A stretch of 6,613 nt of DNA from Oscillospiraceae bacterium (GCA_003518885.1 DOXU01000014.1:1-6613); one strand, 5' to 3'; shown: positions 1-6,181, numbered from the stretch's first letter. The notes: generated from the letters alone by a model not told the origin. A program made the numbers and translations.

Positions 1-2
1 GT

Positions 3-1727
3 TCCGGTAATGCGGCGGCCATCTATCTGTTTAGTGCCGCCCTTTACTGCAATGGTTACGAAGTAACCGTAACATCCGTTTGGAATGCTTCCTTATCGAA
101 TTACGTAAAAAGTTTTCAGGATAATATGCAGTTAACAGATAATGGGGAAGGCGATCCAAATACCTGGATGGCGTTGCTGATCAGTTGCGGAAATACAGAT
201 CGTTCCAGCAATGGTTGCGATACTCGGTTCGAAATGACCGATGAACGGTTGGCCACTTTGAAAGCTAATGGCTATGAGGTTGTGGGACGGTACCTGACCG
301 GCGGCGATTTTAAACAATTGCGTCCCGATGAGCCCGCAAGGATTATCAATGCAGGCATGAAGTTCTTCCCGATCTTCCAAGAATCCGGCACGGATATTTC
401 GTATTTTACCGCCGACCAGGGCAAGGCCGATGCCACAAGTGCTGCAAGTGCTGCCTGGGGTTTTGACATTCCGGCGGATAACATCATCTATTTTGCCGTG
501 GATATGGATCCAACCGACACGCAGATTACCAACAGCATTCTTCCTTATTTTGAGGCCGTTTCTGGCAACATGGGCAGTGCATATAAAGTGGGTGTGTACG
601 GTACCCGCAATGTCTGCACCCAGGTGTGTGGAAAAAATTATGCCACCACGTCCTTTGTCAGCGATATGTCCTATGGATTTAGTGGAAACATGGGCTTTAA
701 AATGCCGACAGATTGGAACTTTGACCAGTTCCACGAGATTTCCAGTGCCGATTCTGGATGGGATTTCGATCTGGATAAGACCACCTATTCAGGAAAATTC
801 CCAGTGGTGACAGTAGTAAATGCGGCGCAGGCAGCGACTTATACTCGACCGGCCATTACTCCATTGGCAGCAGGTACCCCAACGATTCAATCCTTTATTC
901 AAGATTTTGCCACGTTGGAGGATTTGTATGTGGCATATTACAATGCCTTTATTGCAGTTGTAGGTGCACCGATAACTGCGTCAGTTCTAGCCTCAGCAAT
1001 CGCCAACTTTTTGAGAAGCCAAGCGTATACCGGGACAGAGTGGAAATTGATGACTGACAAAGATGCCGATTTGAATTTTGTAAGCTATGTGCAAGCACAA
1101 AATGTGGATTTATATAATCGAATCTACCCTTACATTCAGGGCACAGCCGAACGCCCACTACTTTCTGATGGAGCCAATGGGCAAATTGATTTAGGCCACC
1201 TGGCGGCCACAATGGAAGGGTATTTTAATATAGGAGAACCTCCTCAATTCTGGGGAGGTTGGGGTGGCGATCTTGCCACTGGTATGCGTGATGTTACGCG
1301 TAATTACGCCGATGGGAAGAGCACAGAACCTGATTATGCTGGAAAAACATTGCAGGAAGTAGCCAATGCAACGATTGGTGCGGAAGATTCAAGTTGTAAC
1401 TATTCCGATCTGTGCAGTGATTTTGATGCCTATGCGTTGGTGCAGCGTATTAAAACAAACACAGATCAAGGACATCCATTTTCTGAAGCCGTCTCTTGGT
1501 ACTATGGCTCTCAAGTATCTACACGTTTTCAGCAGATCTTTACGGAACTAAACTGCGCGAAGAATCTGCCGGATCTACATCTATCCATTTTTTCAAATAT
1601 GTCGTTAGGAATGCTCGAAAATGTGCCGAAATATGGTTTGCTTGCTAGTAAAGCGGGAAATCCGACAATGGCCGTGCAATATGCATCCTGTTATTCTTTG
1701 GCCGAATATATTATGAGTATGCAATAA
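3..1727 (+). CDS. DUF1906 (Rv2525c-like glycoside-hydrolase-like) wall-associated protein, 5'-partial
   Basis: The frame is open from the first complete codon at 3, so the ATG at 126 is internal and the true start lies upstream of the window; 574 residues are visible. Visible residues about 5-62 (LYCNGYEV... FQDNMQL... NTWMALLISCGNT) resemble the peptidoglycan-binding-like domain that often precedes DUF1906. Residues about 72-267 match DUF1906, a TIM-barrel-like glycoside-hydrolase-like fold: GYEVVGRYLTGG, FPIFQESG, IIYFAVDMD (D167, D169), VGVYGTRNVC and FDQFHEI. Residues about 290-574 form a further region with IDLGHLAATMEGY (D396, H399), WGGWGGDLATG (D423) and an SRFQQIFTEL-like segment near the end; I recall similar tails on DUF1906 proteins of gut Gram-positives but know no function for it. 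The likely role is binding or cutting cell wall outside the cell; any signal peptide would be upstream. It converges with copy A with 5 nt between stop codons. The DUF1906 call is firm; enzymatic activity is unproven. Confidence 0.88.
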   Translation, partial: SGNAAAIYLFSAALYCNGYEVTVTSVWNASLSNYVKSFQDNMQLTDNGEGDPNTWMALLISCGNTDRSSNGCDTRFEMTDERLATLKANGYEVVGRYLTGGDFKQLRPDEPARIINAGMKFFPIFQESGTDISYFTADQGKADATSAASAAWGFDIPADNIIYFAVDMDPTDTQITNSILPYFEAVSGNMGSAYKVGVYGTRNVCTQVCGKNYATTSFVSDMSYGFSGNMGFKMPTDWNFDQFHEISSADSGWDFDLDKTTYSGKFPVVTVVNAAQAATYTRPAITPLAAGTPTIQSFIQDFATLEDLYVAYYNAFIAVVGAPITASVLASAIANFLRSQAYTGTEWKLMTDKDADLNFVSYVQAQNVDLYNRIYPYIQGTAERPLLSDGANGQIDLGHLAATMEGYFNIGEPPQFWGGWGGDLATGMRDVTRNYADGKSTEPDYAGKTLQEVANATIGAEDSSCNYSDLCSDFDAYALVQRIKTNTDQGHPFSEAVSWYYGSQVSTRFQQIFTELNCAKNLPDLHLSIFSNMSLGMLENVPKYGLLASKAGNPTMAVQYASCYSLAEYIMSMQ

Positions 1728-1732
1728 GAGAA

Positions 1733-2053
1733 CTATTCCGGTAAACGGATTATTGCCATGATGATCGCTGACAGAAAAAAGACAGCCGTGCTCCCCAAAA
1801 CGGGAGTCCAGAAGGATGAAAGATAGCGAGGGGCTGTATCTTTTACTAGATGAATGCCTATTAATATACCGGCGAGATAGATGCCACCAAATAAATAAGG
1901 AAAATAAAAATAGAAAGAGAACATATAAATAATACCGGTTAGCGTTGAACCGCCGATTCCAATTAGTTTAAGAAATACCAGTGTGCCAATAGTACCCAAA
2001 ATAATGCCGTACAAAATAAGAATGGAGCGAAATTTGAACCAGAAGTTCTTCAT
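1733..2053 (-). CDS. Copy A: shortened member of the tandem small membrane protein family (106 aa)
   Basis: This is an in-frame short form of the roughly 210-aa paralogues to its right. The usual start MK-N/D-F is joined directly to WFKFRS, which removes about 70 residues (the first two membrane segments and the WEK-type hydrophilic loop). Residues 5-70 then align collinearly with copy B residues about 75-140. After GIHLV a stretch of about 47 residues, including the hairpin-coding RKKRMSTKDILF segment and membrane segment five, is replaced by about 12 residues (KDTAPRYLSSFW) before PVLGST. Three membrane segments remain (about 9-29, 41-69 and 84-103). The ATG at 2053 has AAAGGAG upstream, and an extended -10 promoter lies at 2100-2110. 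It is convergent with the DUF1906 gene. Either a functional mini-protein or a relic that happens to be in frame; function unknown. Confidence 0.72.
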   Translation of the reverse strand: MKNFWFKFRSILILYGIILGTIGTLVFLKLIGIGGSTLTGIIYMFSFYFYFPYLFGGIYLAGILIGIHLVKDTAPRYLSSFWTPVLGSTAVFFLSAIIMAIIRLPE

Positions 2054-2097
2054 ATGTTGGAGGCTCCTTTCTTATAGTAATGTGAAACGTTTTTTGC

Positions 2098-2132
2098 TTA
2101 GTATAGCATAAAATGGGCAGAAGAATTTTACA
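2098..2132. repeat. 35-bp direct repeat, first copy (promoter block of A)
   Basis: These 35 bases are identical to 4787-4821. The block contains the extended -10 promoter and its upstream flank, and in both places it is followed within about 10 nt by a relic of the DUF1906-type gene tail. The shared edge marks the end of the duplicated unit. Confidence 0.85.
2100..2110 (-). promoter_or_regulatory. Extended -10 promoter of copy A
   Basis: Read on the minus strand this is TATGCTATACT, a TRTGn extended -10 joined to a near-consensus TATAAT box, 46 nt before the copy A start codon. No good -35 was found, which is usual for extended -10 promoters. The block is repeated exactly in front of copy D, and a diverged version precedes copy B. 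Confidence 0.65.
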
Positions 2133-2137
2133 CCTCC

Positions 2138-2176
2138 TGCCATACATTGGCCAAATACATTATGAGCATGCAGTAA
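2138..2176 (+). pseudogene. Relic of a DUF1906-type gene 3' end (12 codons)
   Basis: On the plus strand this reads CHTLAKYIMSMQ and a stop. It matches the last residues of the protein ending at 1727 (CYSLAEYIMSMQ). It abuts the 3' end of copy B with 2 nt between stop codons, copying the convergent layout at 1727/1733. It has no start or ribosome binding site and cannot be a gene. Short, but supported by three similar relics at equivalent places in the array. Confidence 0.8.
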
Positions 2177-2178
2177 AA

Positions 2179-2820
2179 TCACTTACGCGATTCAAGAACA
2201 GATTTTGTGATGATTTCCGCAAAGAAGAGCGCACAGGTAGAGCCTAAAACTGGGCATAAGAAATTCCCGATAGGCAAATTGCTTAAATGTGACAAGGCAT
2301 AAGAACTCGTTGATATTGGTATCCAGAAACAAATAGCAGTGAGAATAAGCCAAATTCCAACTGAAAAGAGAATGTCCTTTGTGGACATTCTCTTTTTTCG
2401 TATTAGATGGACGCCGATGAGTGCGCCAGCAATGTAAACGCCAGCAAACAGGTAAAATGCGGCGGGAAGAGCGAAAAGAATGAATATAGATGAGCTTAAT
2501 GATTCGCTGTTAGAATAGGTGGATTCAAACAAAGTGAGCATGGTAAGTATGCCGATTATAATGCCATGAAAAATAAAGAGAGAGCGAAATTTGTGCCAAA
2601 AGCGAGCGTTTTTTTTCTTTAAAAGGGGTGGATCCTTTTGCTCTCGTTCGTTTTCCCATGAATGTATACTCCAAACAAGAGTGGGGAGAAAAAGAAAGGC
2701 AAAACAAAGTAGTGCGGCGAGAAGATAACCGCCGTCAAATGTGGAAGCAATACAAAAAGCGGTAATGATGGCAATGTGGATACCTAAATAAACACCGTAT
2801 TTGCGCAAAAAATCCTTCAT
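2179..2820 (-). CDS. Copy B: six-segment membrane protein of unknown function (213 aa)
   Basis: An intact representative of the family, which I do not recognise. Predicted membrane segments lie at about 9-28, 32-52, 80-98, 112-139, 150-170 and 186-206. The hydrophilic loop about 53-79 carries a conserved W-x-x-H-x-W-E motif (here WSIHSWE) and ends in FWHKFRS, which recurs in most copies. Between segments four and five the basic turn GVHLIRKKRMSTKDILFS is encoded by the inverted repeat at 2364-2396. The C-terminus is FLCPVLGSTCALFFAEIITK with a basic tail. The ATG at 2820 is preceded by AAAGGA at about 9 nt spacing and an extended -10 promoter at 2865-2875. By the C-terminal sequence (GSTCxLF-x-x-EII) it groups with copies E, F and G. 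A role guarding the membrane or envelope against the product of the partner DUF1906 gene is inference from layout. Confidence 0.85.
   Translation of the reverse strand: MKDFLRKYGVYLGIHIAIITAFCIASTFDGGYLLAALLCFAFLFLPTLVWSIHSWENEREQKDPPLLKKKNARFWHKFRSLFIFHGIIIGILTMLTLFESTYSNSESLSSSIFILFALPAAFYLFAGVYIAGALIGVHLIRKKRMSTKDILFSVGIWLILTAICFWIPISTSSYALSHLSNLPIGNFLCPVLGSTCALFFAEIITKSVLESRK
2364..2396. repeat. Perfect 14-bp inverted repeat inside copy B
   Basis: Arms 2364-2377 (AAAAGAGAATGTCC) and 2383-2396 (GGACATTCTCTTTT) pair perfectly around a 5-nt loop. The plus strand continues as a run of six T's, as in an intrinsic terminator. It encodes K-R-M-S-T-K-D-I-L-F of copy B on the minus strand. Equivalent elements lie in copies C to G. 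Confidence 0.9.
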
Positions 2821-2864
2821 GTTATGGGTTCCTTTTCCATGATAAAGTGAAAAGTTCTTTTGCT

Positions 2865-2875
2865 AGTATACCATA
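2865..2875 (-). promoter_or_regulatory. Extended -10 promoter of copy B
   Basis: On the minus strand this reads TATGGTATACT, again a TRTGn extended -10, 44 nt before the copy B start codon. The leader between it and the ribosome binding site resembles those of copies A and D (a TTTCAC/TTTCAT-like stretch). The -35 region is weak. Confidence 0.6.
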
Positions 2876-2892
2876 AATAGGGAAGAAGGGTT

Positions 2893-3274
2893 GTGAACCG
2901 CAAAGGGAAACCCGTGTGTGCAAGCGAAAAAAAGAGGCTTTATTCGTTCCATTGGCAGCATTTGAACAGTCAATACGAAGATTACATTGGCTTAGCCCCT
3001 TGTGATGGGGACTATAGTCGCGATATGAATAAAGCGATGATCAAAGTCCTGCAGGCCATTGAAGGGTATATGGTTCTCAGATTTCTGCGCGTTTCCAACA
3101 GATCTTTACGGAGTTGGCTGCGAAAATACTTTTCCATCATTGTACGCAGCGGTTACGACAAGTATGTCGGGGCTCGAATCAATCATTCTAATGCTAGATA
3201 AGGCAGGACGGCCCACAAGTGACGTGAAGAAGGCCGCTTGCTATGCGTTTGCTCATTACATCGTGAGCATGTAA
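2893..3274 (+). pseudogene. Decayed, internally deleted DUF1906-type gene copy
   Basis: The region between copies B and C has no intact gene but three matches to a DUF1906-type protein, in three frames. Frame one, about 2953-3066, reads HLNSQYEDYIGLAPCDGD and YSRDMNKAMIKVLQAIEGY, as in the segment that precedes the peptidoglycan-binding part in this family. It joins at about 3067-3072 to GSQISARFQQIFTELA, which matches GSQVSTRFQQIFTEL near the C-terminus of the protein ending at 1727. The whole middle, including DUF1906 itself, is missing. A further one-base loss near 3116-3120 shifts to the frame of PSLYAAVTTSMSGLES and CYAFAHYIVSM, with stop at 3272-3274. A GTG at 2893 has only a poorly placed GGAAGAAGGG before it. 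A relic rather than a translated gene. Confidence 0.82.
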
Positions 3275-3282
3275 TGAGGCGA

Positions 3283-3912
3283 TCAGCTACGTGTATGTGT
3301 CCTTTTTGTGATTATTCCTGTTATGAAAAATATGGTTGTAGATCCCAAAAGTGGGCAGAGAAAATATCCCGCAAATATCTGGAAATCTTGTGGGGTGATA
3401 TAAAAAATATGTGCCGATAATCCGAGATAAATGAGTGCGAGCACAAACCAAATACCAGTGGAAAAAGAGATGTCTTTTGTGGACATCTCTTTTTTGGCGG
3501 TTAAATAAATGCCCAGGATCGCACTGGCAAAGTAAATGCCTATCAATTCATAAAGGAAGAGATGGAAAAAGAGAAATATGAATCTCCAATTATCCGAATT
3601 TTCGGTGTTTTGAATAGACAACGGAGGGTGAATGGTAATCAATAGGATCATAATTCCGTGAAAGATGAAAAGAGAGCGAAACTTGTATATGAAACGGGCC
3701 CCTTTTTTCTCTAAAAAGTGTGGGTTGTTTTGTATCTGTTTCTTTTCCCATGCGTGTACACAACCAACAAGCATAGGGAGGAAGAAGAAAAACAGACAGA
3801 GTAAATCCAAAAGAAGATTGTTGCTATTAAATAAGGAAGCAATACTTAAAGCAACAATGATAATAGCGGGTATGCTCAAGTAAACCCAATATTTTTTTAA
3901 GAAATCCTTCAT
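3283..3912 (-). CDS. Copy C: six-segment membrane protein of unknown function (209 aa)
   Basis: An intact paralogue. Predicted membrane segments lie at about 9-28, 33-51, 80-97, 111-137, 148-171 and 178-202. The first loop has CVHAWEKKQIQNNP and ends with YKFRS; the hairpin-coded turn is AKKEMSTKDISFS. Its C-terminus (PLLGSTTIFFITGIITK) is closer to copies A and D than to B, E, F and G. I chose ATG 3912 (MKDFLKKY) over the in-frame ATG 3933 because all copies begin MK-[DNG]-F and because AAAGGAG, 6 nt before 3912, would otherwise be coding. Unlike A, B and D there is no TATACT extended -10. A weak candidate on the minus strand is TTCACA, 17 nt, TTTATT (about 3932-3960). It is convergent with the decayed DUF1906 copy ending at 3274, 8 nt away. 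Function unknown. Confidence 0.84.
   Translation of the reverse strand: MKDFLKKYWVYLSIPAIIIVALSIASLFNSNNLLLDLLCLFFFFLPMLVGCVHAWEKKQIQNNPHFLEKKGARFIYKFRSLFIFHGIMILLITIHPPLSIQNTENSDNWRFIFLFFHLFLYELIGIYFASAILGIYLTAKKEMSTKDISFSTGIWFVLALIYLGLSAHIFYITPQDFQIFAGYFLCPLLGSTTIFFITGIITKRTHTRS
3462..3494. repeat. 13-bp inverted repeat inside copy C
   Basis: Arms AAAAAGAGATGTC (3462-3474) and GACATCTCTTTTT (3482-3494) flank a 7-nt loop, and the plus strand continues to six T's. Compared with copy B, both arms differ in matched fashion (GAGATGTC/GACATCTC against GAGAATGTCC/GGACATTCTC), although residues on both sides change (R to E, L to S). Confidence 0.88.
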
Positions 3913-3936
3913 ATGTGTCTCCTTTCCCCACAATAA

Positions 3937-4113
3937 ATTTTTACGGAACTGGGTTGTGAAAAAAATCTTTCAGCGTTGTACGCAGCGGTTACAACGAGTA
4001 TGTCGGGGCTTATGTCAATTCCTTTAATGCTGAGTAAAGCAGGAAACCCTTCGGCTGACGTAAAAAGGGTGTCTTGTTATGCATTTTCTCATTACATTAT
4101 GAGCATGCAATAA
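3937..4113 (+). pseudogene. Relic of a DUF1906-type gene 3' end (58 codons, in frame)
   Basis: An in-frame plus-strand reading starts IFTELGCEKNLSALYAAV, continues TTSMSGLMSIPLMLSKAG and NPSADVKRVSCYAFSHYI, and stops at 4111-4113 after MSMQ. It aligns along its length with the C-terminal 60-odd residues of the protein ending at 1727 (IFTELNCAKNLPDL... SKAGNPTMAV... EYIMSMQ). The ancestral frame is cut by TAA at 3934-3936, and the promoter-proximal end of copy C begins immediately to the left, so this is a tail left by a deletion. Five bases separate its stop from the 3' end of copy D. Confidence 0.85.
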
Positions 4114-4118
4114 AAGGA

Positions 4119-4745
4119 TTATTTGCGTAGTCGGCGGATGGAAAGTGTGATAATCCCCGATAGGAAAAAAGCAATTGTGGAGCCAAGAGCAGGGACCCAC
4201 AACAACAAGAGGCGACCGGAGGCTGTGTTTCTGTTGATCCCGGCGAGGGGTACCCTAAAATAGATTGCCGATAATAGCAGCCATATCCCTGTAGAGAAAA
4301 GGATGTCCATTTTGGATATCCTTTTCTTTCGTCCCAAATGGATACCCATGAGAATGCCAACAAGATAGGTTCCGCCGTATACATAAGGGATATAGGAAAA
4401 ACAGCCGACAAAAAACCATAAATTTCCGAGTTGTTCTGCGCCATTATTTGGCGAGGGAAAGGCCAAAATCACAATTACAATCATGATCCCATAAAAAATA
4501 AAAAGAGAACGGAATTTTTACCAAAAACGAATTCCATACTTTTCAAAAAATTGAGATTCGTTTTGTATTTTCCTCTTTTCCCACGTGTGTACACACCAAA
4601 CAAAAGTGGGAAGGAATAGGACAACGAAGCAAAGTAATGCAGCGAAAAAGTACATATAGTTAAATACGGAGGCGATACTGAAAGCAATGACGACAATGAG
4701 GGGCAGGCTTAAATGAATCGCATATTTTTTCAAGAAATCTTTCAT
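4119..4745 (-). pseudogene. Copy D: membrane protein gene broken by one in-frame stop
   Basis: The paralogue is full length in organisation (208 codon positions, as in copy F) but has TAA at 4518-4520, between RFW and KFRS. Copies E and F have TTC or TAC there, so one base change from a tyrosine codon suffices. Upstream, 75 codons give MKDFLKKYAIHL, two membrane segments and CVHTWEKRK. Downstream, 132 in-frame codons continue KFRSLFIFYGIM, GIHLGRKKRISKMDILFS and PALGSTIAFFLSGIITL, with no further lesion. The start has AAAGGA about 8-9 nt before ATG 4745 and its own extended -10 promoter. It may be a recent pseudogene, a readthrough product, or two peptides (a restart could use ATG 4484). C-terminal sequence groups it with A and C. 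Confidence 0.82.
4295..4327. repeat. 14-bp inverted repeat inside copy D
   Basis: Arms AGAAAAGGATGTCC (4295-4308) and GGATATCCTTTTCT (4314-4327) flank a 5-nt loop. One pair is not Watson-Crick: it is G-T in plus-strand RNA but A-C in minus-strand RNA. This is the only copy with an imperfect stem, and it is also the copy with the stop codon. Confidence 0.85.
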
Positions 4746-4786
4746 ATGTTGGATTCCTTTCTAAGGATAATATGAAATGTTTCTGT

Positions 4787-4821
4787 TTAGTATAGCATAA
4801 AATGGGCAGAAGAATTTTACA
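4787..4821. repeat. 35-bp direct repeat, second copy (promoter block of D)
   Basis: Identical to 2098-2132. Similarity also extends toward the start codon in diverged form (CATATGTTGGA and the leader next to both starts). The right edge again lies next to a DUF1906-type tail relic. Confidence 0.85.
4789..4799 (-). promoter_or_regulatory. Extended -10 promoter of copy D
   Basis: Minus strand TATGCTATACT, the same extended -10 element as at copy A, 43 nt before the copy D start codon. Its preservation upstream of a gene with a stop codon suggests that the inactivation is recent. Confidence 0.62.
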
Positions 4822-4824
4822 TAG

Positions 4825-4863
4825 GCCGCATGTCCCACATTTTCTCATTATATCGTGAGCATG
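4825..4863 (+). pseudogene. Relic of a DUF1906-type gene 3' end (13 codons)
   Basis: The plus strand reads AACPTFSHYIVSM. It matches the end of the decayed copy at 3274 (AACYAFAHYIVSM) and the tail at 1727. The expected stop after the final Met is lost (AGT AGG follows). It lies 9 nt from the 3' end of copy E. Too short to stand alone, but placed exactly like the other three relics. Confidence 0.72.
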
Positions 4864-4872
4864 AGTAGGAAT

Positions 4873-5526
4873 TTACTTGTGTGCTTTAAGAACGGATTTT
4901 GTGATGATTTCTGAAAAGAGAAGTATACAGGTGGATCCAAAAACCGGAAGGCAAAAAAATACAATCAGTGATGGACCATCTTCAAATGGATGTGGATTTT
5001 CGAGCATGAGTGCTCCAAAGTAAACGGCCACCAGTAAAAACCATAGGCCAATGGAAAAGAAGATGTCTTTTGTGGACATCTTCTTTTTCCTGATCAAATG
5101 AATGCCAATGAAGATGCTAAAAATGTAGACGCCACAAAATGTATAAAGTGCATAGGACGGAAACCCAATAATATAGGCGAGACCATTTAATTTATCAAGA
5201 GCGGAAGGATAGATAAGGGTAATGACAGCGGATACGCCCATCATTCCGTAGACAGGTCCGTATGCGAGGGTTTGTAGGATGAAAAGAGAACGGAATTTGA
5301 ACCAAAAGCGAGCTTCTTTTTTCTCCCAAAGTTGAGGATTGTTTTGCATTTGTTTCTTTTCCCACGCATGTACACACCAAGCGAGGACGGGAAGAAAAAA
5401 GAAACAGAAATAGAGTGGAAGGAAAAGAATGTAGTTATCGCTGAAAACGGAGGCAACACCGATGGCAACGATGATAATAATGGGTACGCTTAGATAAACT
5501 GTGTATTTGCGCCAAAAACCCTTCAT
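4873..5526 (-). CDS. Copy E: six-segment membrane protein of unknown function (217 aa)
   Basis: An intact paralogue and the longest, with a few extra residues in the loop after segment three (YGPVYGMMGVSAVITL). It has the family motifs CVHAWEKKQMQNNP, FWFKFRS, GIHLIRKKKMSTKDIFFS and GSTCILLFSEIITKSVLK, the last nearly as in copy B. I chose ATG 5526 (MKGFWRKY) over an in-frame ATG at 5568: the family begins MK-x-F, GGAAAGG lies about 10 nt before it, and the earlier ATG would lie inside the 3' end of copy F. Copy F ends 28 nt upstream and no promoter is visible in that gap, so E is probably cotranscribed with F. Function unknown; six hydrophobic segments place it in the cytoplasmic membrane. 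Confidence 0.85.
   Translation of the reverse strand: MKGFWRKYTVYLSVPIIIIVAIGVASVFSDNYILFLPLYFCFFFLPVLAWCVHAWEKKQMQNNPQLWEKKEARFWFKFRSLFILQTLAYGPVYGMMGVSAVITLIYPSALDKLNGLAYIIGFPSYALYTFCGVYIFSIFIGIHLIRKKKMSTKDIFFSIGLWFLLVAVYFGALMLENPHPFEDGPSLIVFFCLPVFGSTCILLFSEIITKSVLKAHK
5055..5087. repeat. 13-bp inverted repeat inside copy E
   Basis: Arms AAAAGAAGATGTC (5055-5067) and GACATCTTCTTTT (5075-5087) flank a 7-nt loop, followed on the plus strand by one more T (five in all). It codes K-K-M-S-T-K-D-I-F-F. The AGAAG/CTTCT part is matched between arms and differs from every other copy. Confidence 0.88.
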
Positions 5527-5554
5527 GTTATGGATCCCTTTCCTAATAATGTCA

Positions 5555-6181
5555 TTATTTTGGTGCACAAATTATCGCAGCAATGATTTCTGAAAAAAAT
5601 AGCGCACAGGTAGAGCCCAGAATTGGGTGCAAGATAAATAGCCCCAGAGTACTATCGAATCCATTTAAGTGATCAGAGCTAAGGATGGGTATTTCGAAGA
5701 AAATAATGGTGAGGAGGTACCACATTCCGGTAGAAAAAAGGATGTCTAGCATAGACATCCTTTTTTTTCGTACCAGATGGATGCCGATAAGGGCGGGAAT
5801 GATATACATCCCACCAAATAAATAAGGCAGACAAAGTATAGAGAAGATAAAAGTTGTGCTGTCCGATTCAGAAGTATCTTGTATGGTTGAAATCCATGTA
5901 ATAACAAGGGGAAAAATCATGGCCCCATAAAAAACAAAAAGGAAACGGAATTTGTACCAAAAGTAGAATCCTTTTCTCTGTAAAAAACGGGAGATGTTCT
6001 GTTTTTGTTCTTTTTCCCAAGTGTGTACGCACCAAACAAACATAGGTAAGAAAAAGAAATAAAAACAAAGTAAAACGTAAACGATAGCACCATAGTTAAA
6101 TATGGTGGCGATGATTAAAAGAACGGTGAGGATAAGAGGGACAGCTATATGTAAGCCATATTTGCGCAAAAAATTCTTCAT
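5555..6181 (-). CDS. Copy F: six-segment membrane protein of unknown function (208 aa)
   Basis: An intact paralogue: MKNFLRKYGLHI start, two membrane segments, CVHTWEKEQKQN, FWYKFR, two membrane segments, GIHLVRKKRMSMLDILFS encoded by the hairpin, then segments five and six ending PILGSTCALFFSEIIAAI. The usual basic tail is reduced to CAPK. ATG 6181 is preferred to the in-frame ATG 6229 because AAAAAGGA lies 6 nt before it and all copies begin MK-x-F. The upstream gap to copy G is 66 nt and holds no convincing promoter or DUF1906 relic, so G, F and E look like one leftward transcript. Confidence 0.85.
   Translation of the reverse strand: MKNFLRKYGLHIAVPLILTVLLIIATIFNYGAIVYVLLCFYFFFLPMFVWCVHTWEKEQKQNISRFLQRKGFYFWYKFRFLFVFYGAMIFPLVITWISTIQDTSESDSTTFIFSILCLPYLFGGMYIIPALIGIHLVRKKRMSMLDILFSTGMWYLLTIIFFEIPILSSDHLNGFDSTLGLFILHPILGSTCALFFSEIIAAIICAPK
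5734..5766. repeat. Perfect 15-bp inverted repeat inside copy F
   Basis: The longest stem: AAAAAAGGATGTCTA (5734-5748) and TAGACATCCTTTTTT (5752-5766) with only a 3-nt loop. The plus strand continues to eight T's and the minus strand to six. The MST-K-D of other copies becomes MSML-D here, and the extra TCTA/TAGA pairs compensate exactly. Confidence 0.9.

Noticed and set aside
126..128. ATG at 126 as the start of the DUF1906 gene
   Set aside because: The frame is open to the window edge and upstream residues (LYCNGYEV) fit the peptidoglycan-binding-like domain, so the Met is internal.
132..734. Long minus-strand open frame opposite the DUF1906 domain
   Set aside because: It lies fully antisense to a well-supported domain, has no visible ribosome binding site and shows no recognisable protein sequence.
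1789..1815. CTCCC/GGGAG stem near the end of copy A as a terminator
   Set aside because: It is only 5 bp without a following T-run, and it arises from codons of the conserved PVLGST motif.
3059..3274. Plus-strand frame as a separate small gene
   Set aside because: Its second half matches the DUF1906 protein tail and its first half is out-of-frame relic sequence; no ribosome binding site was found.
4431..4619. Plus-strand frame across the copy D stop codon
   Set aside because: It is antisense to copy D, with no homology to anything recognised and no ribosome binding site.
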